A stretch of 22,157 nt of DNA from positions 1-22,157 of the forward strand of contig CAJUSL010000027.1 in NCBI GenBank assembly GCA_910589135.1, given 5' to 3'. This DNA is from an uncultured Eggerthellaceae bacterium (GTDB lineage Bacteria; Actinomycetota; Coriobacteriia; Coriobacteriales; Eggerthellaceae). Positions 1 through 6,162 of this stretch are shown in pieces. The notes beneath the pieces were generated by a model that did not search any database, was not told the DNA's origin, and saw only the letters and a program-made list of their open reading frames with translations. The position numbers were made by a program, and so were the translations under genes. Each line of letters begins with the position of its first letter. Position 1 is the first letter of the stretch.

Positions 1-3
1 CGG

Positions 4-237
4 GGGGACGTTCACTTTTGGCGCATGGCACGCGCCTCTCTCATCCGATTCGGCGTCCTTTTGCGCGGTCTCGACGGGGCTTATCGGCGAAGAGCGGACA
101 AAATGCTAACAGCTGCGGCTACCTGGAACCATCCTGAGCTAAGTCGAATCTTCGCCCCATACGCCCCGTCTTGGCCGCGCAACGCCTCATAAGGATTTCG
201 AGCAGGCACGTGCCATGCGTCAAAAGCGAACGTCCCC
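4..237. repeat. Inverted-repeat element, REPIN-like, copy 1
   Basis: Two imperfect arms of 31 bases, at 4-34 and 207-237, face each other and match at about 28 positions. Each arm starts with GGGGACGTTC, followed by CTTTTG and then CGCATGGCACG. The 172 bases between them hold no convincing gene. The arm core is shared with the element at 4621-4728. The element ends 41 bases from the stop codon of the HAD phosphatase, so it may also fold at that transcript's 3' end. No transposase lies inside, so if mobile it would depend on an enzyme in trans, as REP/REPIN sequences depend on RAYT transposases. That assignment is inference. Confidence 0.65.
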
Positions 238-278
238 GACGTTCGCGGCTAGGATTCGGTGGTGGAAAAGATTCGGGA

Positions 279-938
279 CTACCTGGCGAACGCGAGCAAA
301 TCCAGTGGATTGGCGACGTAGACGTCGGGCTCGGCGCCCGCTTCCGGGAAGTCGGACTTGTCGTGGTAGCCCCACAGTGCCACTGCCGTGGCCGTCCCTG
401 CGTTGCGTCCGGCAAGGATGTCCCCGGGTGAGTCACCTATATATATGGTGTCGGGGCCGGCGGTCTTCAGGAACTTCATGGCCACCTGGATGCCCTTCGG
501 GTCGGGCTTGCGCGGAATCAGCTCGCTTTCGCCGAACATGACGTCCGCCATGCCGGGAAGCACGCGGTTCATGACGACGTCCACGCCAGGCTGCAACTTG
601 TTGGACACCACGCCGATCCCGATGCCGCGCTCACGCAGACTGCCGAGCAGCTCGACGACGCCCGGATACGGCAGGCTGTGCTCGTAGTATTCGGCGAAAT
701 GCGCGTTCCAAAGCGCCATGGCCCGCTCGCGCATCTCGTCGGACGCGTCGGACGGAAGCGCCAGCTGCATGAGACGGCGCACGCCGGAGCCCACGTAGCT
801 GAGGATTTCCTCCTGCGTATGCTCGGGCACGCCGACCTCGCGCAGGATGCGGTTCGTCAGCAGCGTGAGGTCGGGAACCGTGTCGAGCAGGGTCCCGTCC
901 AGGTCGAAGATGAAGGTGTCGAACGTGCGCTGTTCCAT
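279..938 (-). CDS. HAD-superfamily phosphatase (phosphoglycolate phosphatase-like)
   Basis: This 219-residue protein has all four HAD motifs: DLDGT with nucleophile D12 and D14, VVSNK with S112, the lysine K144 in RKPDP, and IGDSPGDILAG with D169 and D173. The helical cap between motifs I and II is of the size found in phosphoglycolate phosphatases and PpaX/Gph-like enzymes, which hydrolyse small phosphate esters in the cytosol. The real substrate cannot be read from sequence. The start is placed at 938 because the DLDGT motif begins 11 residues later. The frame stays open far upstream, but that stretch overlaps the divergent response regulator and has no HAD homology. There is no Shine-Dalgarno sequence; a TACAAT box lies six bases upstream of the ATG, which suggests a leaderless message. 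Confidence 0.88.
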   Translation of the reverse strand: MEQRTFDTFIFDLDGTLLDTVPDLTLLTNRILREVGVPEHTQEEILSYVGSGVRRLMQLALPSDASDEMRERAMALWNAHFAEYYEHSLPYPGVVELLGSLRERGIGIGVVSNKLQPGVDVVMNRVLPGMADVMFGESELIPRKPDPKGIQVAMKFLKTAGPDTIYIGDSPGDILAGRNAGTATAVALWGYHDKSDFPEAGAEPDVYVANPLDLLAFAR

Positions 939-944
939 GGCGCC

Positions 945-950
945 ATTGTA
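945..950 (-). promoter_or_regulatory. -10 box of the HAD phosphatase gene, leaderless arrangement
   Basis: Read on the minus strand this is TACAAT, five of six matches to the sigma-70 consensus. Only six bases separate it from the ATG at 938, so transcription would begin at or next to the start codon. The -35 region is poor. Leaderless messages are common in Actinobacteria; the assignment here is by inspection only. Confidence 0.45.
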
Positions 951-1031
951 GCAGCATGGGCATGGGTGCGGCGGCGAATGGTAGGATGGTCGCCACGGAA
1001 CCCCGCATCGAGCATGAATCGGGTGAGGCGA

Positions 1032-1742
1032 ATGGGACATGCAAGGGTCCTCGTCGTGGAGGACGACTCGGCAATCAACGACATACTTTGCAGGCAGCTG
1101 TCGAAGATGGGGCTTTCCATCGAGGCAGCGTTCTCGGGCACGGAGGCGCAGCGCCTGCTGGAAGGGGAGCGCTTCGACCTGGTGATCACCGACCTCATGC
1201 TTCCGGGAGCCTCGGGCAAAGACGGGGTGCAGACGGCGCGGGCATGCGCCGGCTACACGCCCGTCATCGTCGTGTCGGCGCGCACGGCGACCGCCGACAA
1301 GGTCGACCTGCTGTCGCTGGGGGCCGACGACTACCTGACCAAGCCCTTCGACCTGGACGAGCTGGCAGCGCGCGTGCAGGTGCAACTGCGCCGGGCCGGC
1401 CTCGACGGCTCCCCTTCCGCACCGGGCGCACCCGACGAAAGGGCGCCCATCGTGGCCGGCGCGTGGACAATCGACCCCGCCGAGCGCTCGCTTGTGGCGG
1501 CCGGCGTGGAAGTGTCCCTCACGCGCACCGAATACGACATCGTCGAGATCCTCGCGCGCAACCCCAAGCGCGTGTTCACCAAACAGGAACTCTACGAGCG
1601 CATCTGGAACGAAGGCTACCTGGGGCAGGAGAACTCGGTGAGCACGCACGTGTCCAACCTGCGCGCCAAGCTCAAGCCCACGGGCACCGACTCGTACATC
1701 CAGACGGTGTGGGGCATCGGGTTCAAGCTGGACGCAAAATGA
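1032..1742 (+). CDS. OmpR-family response regulator of the transporter module
   Basis: The 236-residue protein has an N-terminal receiver domain with the acidic pair D11-D12, phospho-acceptor D54, switch residue S82 and conserved K104 in TKPF. A linker of about 20 residues rich in Pro, Gly and Ala follows, then an OmpR/PhoB winged-helix domain (about 140-236) with the typical LTRTEYDIVEIL opening and VSTHVSNLRAKL recognition helix. It would be phosphorylated by the kinase at 3721-4611 and should control the ABC transporter genes between them, probably through the direct repeats at 1767-1807. The start is uncertain: ATG 1032 has GGGTGAGG closely upstream, and ATG 1014 would add six residues. 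It is divergent from the HAD phosphatase. Confidence 0.9.
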   Translation: MGHARVLVVEDDSAINDILCRQLSKMGLSIEAAFSGTEAQRLLEGERFDLVITDLMLPGASGKDGVQTARACAGYTPVIVVSARTATADKVDLLSLGADDYLTKPFDLDELAARVQVQLRRAGLDGSPSAPGAPDERAPIVAGAWTIDPAERSLVAAGVEVSLTRTEYDIVEILARNPKRVFTKQELYERIWNEGYLGQENSVSTHVSNLRAKLKPTGTDSYIQTVWGIGFKLDAK

Positions 1743-1766
1743 CGGGGCCGAACGTTTCCTGGCGCG

Positions 1767-1807
1767 TCTTGAATCTTTCTTGAAGGTTTGCCGAAGGTTC
1801 CTGAAGG
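1767..1807 (+). promoter_or_regulatory. Direct-repeat array, candidate response-regulator operator and promoter
   Basis: Four GAA-centred units lie in register, with GAA at 1771, 1782, 1793 and 1803 (steps of 11, 11 and 10 bases). The first two share the exact heptamer TCTTGAA, and the last two share GAAGG. One-helical-turn spacing is what OmpR-family dimers use. A possible -10 box, CATACT at 1817-1822, puts its -35 region over the last repeats. That is the layout of an activator-dependent promoter for the ABC transporter genes, whose first codon is at 1857. The pattern is seen directly; the regulator is inferred from position. Confidence 0.5.
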
Positions 1808-1856
1808 CCTTTTCTCCATACTCGGAGGCATCGCACGCAAGGAGAAAGGAAACGCA

Positions 1857-2774
1857 GTGCTTGCCCTTGAGACAAGAAAACTCTGCAAGGACTACGGCGG
1901 CCGCCGCGTGGTCGACGACTTCGACATGCACGTGGCCGAGGGCGCCATCTACGGCTTCGTCGGCAGAAACGGCGCCGGCAAGTCCACCGTCATGAAGATG
2001 GTCGACGACCTGGCCACGCCCACGTCCGGCAGCATCCACCTGTTCGGCGAGGAGAGCAGAGGCCGCAGCATGGCATGCGGAAGCCGGGTGGGCTCGCTGA
2101 TCGAAAGCCCCGGCATCCTGGAGAACCTGAACGCCTTCGACAACCTGATGTGCAAGGCGCTGGCGCTGGGCATCGTAAACCCGAAGGAGCGCTGCCGCGA
2201 CATGCTGCGCATCGTCGGGCTTGAGGGCGTGGGCGAGAAGCGCGCCAAGAAGTTCTCTCTCGGCATGAAGCAGCGCCTCGGAATAGCCTTCGCGCTGCTG
2301 GGGTCGCCCGACCTGCTGCTTCTGGACGAGCCGTTCAACGGGCTCGACCCGGAAGGCACCCGCGAGCTGCGCACGCTGGTGTCAGACATCAACCGCGTGA
2401 ACGGGGTCACCGTGGTCATCAGCTCGCACGTGCTCGACCAGCTCGACCGCATCGCCACCTGCTACGGCGTCATCGCCGATGGGCGCATGGTCGCCGAGCT
2501 GTCGGCCGAGCAGGTGGAGGCCGACTGCGGCGACAGCCTGGTCCTGAAGGCCGATTCGCCCGAGCAGGCGCTCGTGCGGCTGGAGGCCGCCTGCCCCGAC
2601 CTCGCGTTGGTCATGGAGCCCGGCGGCTACCTGCGCGTGCGAGGCTGCTCCGACGCCGAGCGCATCGCCCTGGCGCTGCGCGACGCGAACATCGCCGTCA
2701 TCGAGCTGTCCGTCGTCAAGCGCGACATCGAGGACTACTTCGTGGAGCTGATGGAAGGAGGCATCCATGTTTAA
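1857..2774 (+). CDS. ABC transporter ATP-binding protein, LanF-like
   Basis: This 305-residue ATPase powers the membrane protein encoded next to it. The Walker A motif is GRNGAGKST at 36-44, the signature is FSLGMKQRL at 133-141, Walker B ends in D157-E158 within LLDEP, and the switch histidine is H191. At the usual Q-loop position it has glutamate 83 in SLIESPG. This E-loop is a known hallmark of LanF proteins, the ATPases of lantibiotic immunity exporters, and of related bacitracin-type transporters. The GTG start is chosen because AAAGGA lies six bases upstream and the protein then begins five residues before the first beta strand; earlier in-frame codons would run through the repeat array. 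It overlaps the permease gene by eight bases, which indicates tight coupling. Confidence 0.9.
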   Translation: MLALETRKLCKDYGGRRVVDDFDMHVAEGAIYGFVGRNGAGKSTVMKMVDDLATPTSGSIHLFGEESRGRSMACGSRVGSLIESPGILENLNAFDNLMCKALALGIVNPKERCRDMLRIVGLEGVGEKRAKKFSLGMKQRLGIAFALLGSPDLLLLDEPFNGLDPEGTRELRTLVSDINRVNGVTVVISSHVLDQLDRIATCYGVIADGRMVAELSAEQVEADCGDSLVLKADSPEQALVRLEAACPDLALVMEPGGYLRVRGCSDAERIALALRDANIAVIELSVVKRDIEDYFVELMEGGIHV

Positions 2775-3690
2775 CCTGTTCCGATCCGACGTATACCGCA
2801 CCGTGCGCTCGCCCTTCTTCTGGGTGATCACCGCAATCGCCGTCGTCCTGATGCTCGGCGCCGCAGGCATGATGAGCTGGATTTCCTCGCCGCAGTTCAC
2901 GCAAATGATCGAAGTCTCGGTCGGCGAGGAAGGGATGCGGGGCCTCCCCGCCGAGCAGCAAGCCGCCGTGCAGGCCGACCTCGACGCGTCGCTGGCCGAG
3001 CTGGAGTCCCTGCATGCCAAGAAGCTGGACAGCGTGACCGGCATGTGGGCGGGCGCGTTCCTCGACGGCGGCTTCCTGGGACTTCTGGGGTCGCTGTTCG
3101 TGGCCCTGTACCTGCTCGCCGACTTCAAGAAGGGGTTCGTGAAGAACCTGCCCATGGACCGGCGCGGGCGCCTGCGCTACTACGCCGAAAAGGTCGTCTT
3201 CGTCGCGGCGACCCAGGCATTCTTCCTGCTGGCGTGCGCAGCGGCGAGCGCGGCGTCCTACGCCCTGTTCGGCTTCACCTACGAGCACACCGACTCGGCG
3301 GGAGGCATGTCGCTGTGGCTGCTGCTGGCGTGGCTCATCTGCACGGCCTATGCCCTGCTCGTGGCGTGCCTGTGCTGGGCGTTCCGCAACGAAGCCGTGG
3401 CGGCGGTTGCAGCCGCGGCCGTGTCTTCGGGCATAGTTGGCGCGTTCGTCACTCAGCTTCTGCTGTACGCCGGCAAGGCCGTCCCCGTGCTGGGAGCCGT
3501 GCCGCAATGGCTGCCCGTGAGCGCATTCGCCAACCTGCGCCCTGGGGCGGAAAGCCTTGGCGCCACCAACGCCGACTACTTCTTCGCACAGATGCCCGCC
3601 TGGGGGCACGCGGCCATGGTAACGTTGCTCGCGTCGGCGGTCATGTGCGTCATCGTGTTCGCTGCATGCCGCCGCAAGGACATCGCTTAG
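2767..3690 (+). CDS. ABC-2 type permease, partner of the LanF-like ATPase
   Basis: This 307-residue membrane protein has about six predicted helices: one near residues 17-38, then an outward loop of about 65 residues, then segments near 98-120, 140-165, 178-202, 205-232 and 283-303. The layout is that of the short ABC-2 permeases (LanE, LanG and BcrB-like). Lantibiotic immunity pumps usually have two different permeases, whereas only one is present here, so it would have to act as a homodimer. GAAGGAGG just before the ATG is a strong ribosome site, and the start codon lies inside the end of the ATPase gene. The cargo is unknown; an antimicrobial peptide is the most likely guess from the family. 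Confidence 0.82.
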   Translation: MFNLFRSDVYRTVRSPFFWVITAIAVVLMLGAAGMMSWISSPQFTQMIEVSVGEEGMRGLPAEQQAAVQADLDASLAELESLHAKKLDSVTGMWAGAFLDGGFLGLLGSLFVALYLLADFKKGFVKNLPMDRRGRLRYYAEKVVFVAATQAFFLLACAAASAASYALFGFTYEHTDSAGGMSLWLLLAWLICTAYALLVACLCWAFRNEAVAAVAAAAVSSGIVGAFVTQLLLYAGKAVPVLGAVPQWLPVSAFANLRPGAESLGATNADYFFAQMPAWGHAAMVTLLASAVMCVIVFAACRRKDIA

Positions 3691-3720
3691 CCCGCAGTCG
3701 ACCGTTTGGGAGGTGCGCCA

Positions 3721-4611
3721 ATGACGCTTGTCATCGTTGCCGTGTTGCTCGGGGCCGTCGCCGCAGCCGTCGCAGTCGTGATGGTGCTGTATGCGCGCGA
3801 GCTTGGCCTCTACGAGGCATTCCTGCGCAACCGGCCGCTGTCCAGCAACACGCGATTGAACGCAGGCACGCACCTTCCAGGCTGCACGGGGCTGGCGGCG
3901 GCCGTCAACGCCCAGCTGTACGCGTCGGCGAGCCGCAAGGCCAAGACGCGCCAGGACAAGGCCGACCTGCTGGAAGGGCTCGCCAGCCTTTCGCACGACA
4001 TCCGCACGCCGCTGGCGGGAGCGAAGGGATACCTGCAGCTGGCATGCGACGAAGCGAACGCCGCTGAACGAAACCGCTGCCTGCAGCAGGCGGAGCAGCG
4101 GCTCAACGCCATGCAGGTGCTGCTCGACCAGCTGTTCGACTACACGCGCACCCTGGGGTCGCAGGAGATGCTTGCCCTTGACGACGTCGACGCGATGGCT
4201 GCGCTGTCGGGCGTGCTGGCAGGCAGATACCCCGAGTTCGCGCAGGCAGGGCGCGAGGTGCGCATCGATGCCGCCTGCGACGCGCTGATGGTGCAGGCCG
4301 ACGAGAACGCCCTGCGTCGCGTGCTCGAGAACGTCGTGTCGAACGCGCTGAAGCACGGCGACGGCGACGTTTGCATCCGCGTCGAGGACGGCGCGATGGT
4401 CTTCTCGAACGCGCTTCTGCCCGGAGACGCTCCCGATGCAGAAGCAGTGTTCGACCGCTTCTACCGCAGCGACGCGGCGCGCTCCACAGCTGGCGCCGGA
4501 CTGGGCCTGCCGGTCGTGCGCGAGCTGTGCGCCGCGATGGGCATCCATGCCTCGGCCCGCGTGGAAGACGGCGAATTCGTCATCGTCTTGGCGTTTCCGC
4601 CTGCAGCGTGA
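3721..4611 (+). CDS. Sensor histidine kinase, short N-terminal anchor
   Basis: The 296-residue protein has one hydrophobic helix (residues 2-24) and no sizeable extracellular sensor, then a HisKA domain with H92 in SLSHDIRTPLAG, and an HATPase domain with the N-box N204 and N208, an F-box FDRFYRSD (244-251) and a G-box GAGLGLPVV (258-266). The usual DxGxG ATP-lid motif is not recognisable; at that place is VFSNALLP (227-234). Kinases with so little outside the membrane commonly read their signal through a partner ABC transporter, as BceS does with BceAB, which fits this operon. ATG 3721 is preferred to an upstream TTG because GGGAGG lies seven bases before it. Confidence 0.87.
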   Translation: MTLVIVAVLLGAVAAAVAVVMVLYARELGLYEAFLRNRPLSSNTRLNAGTHLPGCTGLAAAVNAQLYASASRKAKTRQDKADLLEGLASLSHDIRTPLAGAKGYLQLACDEANAAERNRCLQQAEQRLNAMQVLLDQLFDYTRTLGSQEMLALDDVDAMAALSGVLAGRYPEFAQAGREVRIDAACDALMVQADENALRRVLENVVSNALKHGDGDVCIRVEDGAMVFSNALLPGDAPDAEAVFDRFYRSDAARSTAGAGLGLPVVRELCAAMGIHASARVEDGEFVIVLAFPPAA

Positions 4612-4620
4612 CGGGATTGC

Positions 4621-4728
4621 GGGGACGCTCGCTTTTGACACGCAGCTCCGGACGCCCTCGGGCAACTCCTCGCTGCGGAGGTTTGCCGCTCGGCCGCCCA
4701 GGCCTGCGTGTCAAAAGCGAGCGTCCCC
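4621..4728. repeat. Inverted-repeat element, REPIN-like, copy 2
   Basis: Two perfect 25-base arms, 4621-4645 and 4704-4728, face each other. Each reads GGGGACGCTCGCTTTTGACA and continues CGCAG. A nested hairpin (GGCAA with CTCC pairing to GGAG and TTGCC) fills the centre, so the unit can fold end to end. The core matches copy 1 (GGGGACG, then CTTTTG). It starts 10 bases after the kinase stop codon and ends 14 bases before the aminotransferase stop codon. In this convergent gap it could serve as a two-way transcription terminator. No reading frame lies inside. Confidence 0.75.
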
Positions 4729-4741
4729 CCGTCGCGGCCCA

Positions 4742-5938
4742 TCAAATCGCTTCGGCGAGCACCTCGGAAAGGCGGCGTATGCCGTCGCGGATAGTGTGCT
4801 CATCGGCATTCGTGAAGTTCAGGCGCAAGGTGTTGTAGTTTCCCGGCTGCACGTAAAACGGGTCTCCGGGCACGAACGCCACATTGCGTTCGAGCGCCTT
4901 CGGGAACAGGTCTATGCTGGCAACGCCTTCGGGTAGCGTCACCCACAGGAACATGCCGCCCTCCGGTTGCGTGAACGTGACGCCTTCCGGGAAGAACTCC
5001 TCCATGGCGGCGACCATGGCCTGCGCCTGGCTGCGATACAGATCGCGAATCTTCACCAGGTGCTCGTCCAGGTCGTGATGCTGCAGGTAATCGAGGATGA
5101 CGTACTGCGAGAAGACGTTCGTGTGCAGGTCGGCCGCCTCTTTCGCAATCGCCAGGTTGCGCAGCAACCCGTGGTCCTTGGTAAGCAGATACCCCATGCG
5201 GAAGCCCGGCGTCACGGTCTTCGAGAACGACCCCATCACCACGCCATGCGGATGGCTCACGCCGCCGATGTAGGGCAGCGTCTCGCCTTCGAAGCGCAGC
5301 TCGCCGTACGGGTCGTCCTCCACCACGACGATGTTGCGCCCGGACAGCGCCTCGCGCGCCCTGCGCCGCCCTTCGGCCGAATAGGTCAGCCCCGTGGGGT
5401 TTTGGAAATTGGGGATCAGGTAAATCATCTTCGCGCCGGCGTCGAGCGCCGCCTCCAGCTCGTCGACGTCAAGCCCTTCGTCGGTGAGCCGAACCTCGTG
5501 GAAGGTGGCCTGCTGCATGGCGAACGCCTGGATGGCGGCCAGATAGGTCGGCCGTTCCACGATGACGCCGTCGCCCTTGTCCAGCAGCACCTTTCCCAAC
5601 AGGTCGAGCACCTGCTGGCTGCCAGTGGTCACCAGCACGTCATCGGCCGTGTAGTCGTGCCCGAAACGCGCGTTGTAGCGGTCGGCGATCCACTGCCGCA
5701 GCTCGAAAATGCCGGCGGTCGCGGAATACTGGAAGGCATCGGCGCCGTGCGCGGCCACGACGCGCTGCATGGACTCGGTCAGGTTCTCCTGCGGAAACGA
5801 GATGGGGTTCGGCAGGCCGCCGGCAAACGACGTGACGTCGGGGTCGGACGCCGCCTTGAGGATGCTGCGCACGAACGACGGCGGCGTCGCCTTGATGCCG
5901 TCGGAAAGAAGCTCGTCGATGGTGCCCGCGTTCTGCAT
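4742..5938 (-). CDS. PLP-dependent aminotransferase, class I/II (LysN / MocR-type fold)
   Basis: The 398-residue protein is a fold-type I aminotransferase. It has SFAGGLPNP near 37-45, YSATAGIFELR at 71-81, NFQNPTG at 177-183, EDDPYGELRF at 207-216, the Schiff-base lysine K240 in GSFSKTVTPGFRMGY, and R247. The set resembles 2-aminoadipate aminotransferase (LysN) and the catalytic half of MocR regulators, but no DNA-binding domain is attached. Likely substrates are aromatic, branched or aminoadipate-type amino acids; the exact one cannot be told. The start at 5938 has GGAGG eight bases upstream and gives the usual family N-terminus. A second strong ribosome site with an out-of-frame ATG lies 71 bases further upstream. 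Confidence 0.9.
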   Translation of the reverse strand: MQNAGTIDELLSDGIKATPPSFVRSILKAASDPDVTSFAGGLPNPISFPQENLTESMQRVVAAHGADAFQYSATAGIFELRQWIADRYNARFGHDYTADDVLVTTGSQQVLDLLGKVLLDKGDGVIVERPTYLAAIQAFAMQQATFHEVRLTDEGLDVDELEAALDAGAKMIYLIPNFQNPTGLTYSAEGRRRAREALSGRNIVVVEDDPYGELRFEGETLPYIGGVSHPHGVVMGSFSKTVTPGFRMGYLLTKDHGLLRNLAIAKEAADLHTNVFSQYVILDYLQHHDLDEHLVKIRDLYRSQAQAMVAAMEEFFPEGVTFTQPEGGMFLWVTLPEGVASIDLFPKALERNVAFVPGDPFYVQPGNYNTLRLNFTNADEHTIRDGIRRLSEVLAEAI

Positions 5939-6103
5939 GAGAATGGCCTCCGCTCGTCGCGTCCGACGGCATGGCAGGCAGCCGCCGGATTGAGAATGCT
6001 TGCGGCCATTCTCCTCCTTTTCGGGCTTGCGCCGCACGCTCCGTCGGCGAAGGGCGCAAGAGTTCGCACGATTACAGGAGCCCGAGGGCGTCCCAGCCTG
6101 CGC

Positions 6104-6119
6104 GACAGGGTGACCTGTC
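6104..6119. terminator. Small hairpin downstream of adenine deaminase
   Basis: GACAGG and CCTGTC pair around a four-base loop (GTGA). With the GCGGCAA hairpin next to it, it lies just past the adenine deaminase stop codon and could help end that transcript. There is no U-tract, and the stem is short. Confidence 0.25.
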
Positions 6120-6123
6120 TCCA

Positions 6124-6151
6124 TTGCCGCGTGCGGCAAAAGCGAGTCCCC
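6124..6151. repeat. Degraded half-copy of the GGGGAC...CTTTTG repeat, with hairpin
   Basis: On the minus strand, 6137-6151 reads GGGGACTCGCTTTTG. This is the arm of the 4621-4728 element with two bases missing after GGGGAC. It is joined to a near-perfect palindrome, TTGCCGC-GT-GCGGCAA (6124-6139). It lies 11 bases beyond the adenine deaminase stop codon. I found no matching second arm nearby, so this is either a decayed copy or a lone REP unit. Confidence 0.4.
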
Positions 6152-6162
6152 CGGCGCGAAGG

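Noticed and set aside
119..436. Short minus-strand frame of 105 codons at the left edge
   Set aside because: Arg/Ser/Pro-rich, overlaps the HAD gene end in another frame and the inverted-repeat element, and has no ribosome site or domain.
279..2039. HAD frame open for 586 codons, as if a fusion protein
   Set aside because: The upstream part is antisense to the response regulator and ABC ATPase genes and is His/Gly/Arg-rich shadow sequence. The HAD motif I lies 11 residues after the ATG at 938.
4621..4728. Ends of an insertion sequence
   Set aside because: The arms look like terminal inverted repeats, but only 58 bases lie between them, with no transposase and no evident target duplication. 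A REPIN or terminator reading fits better.
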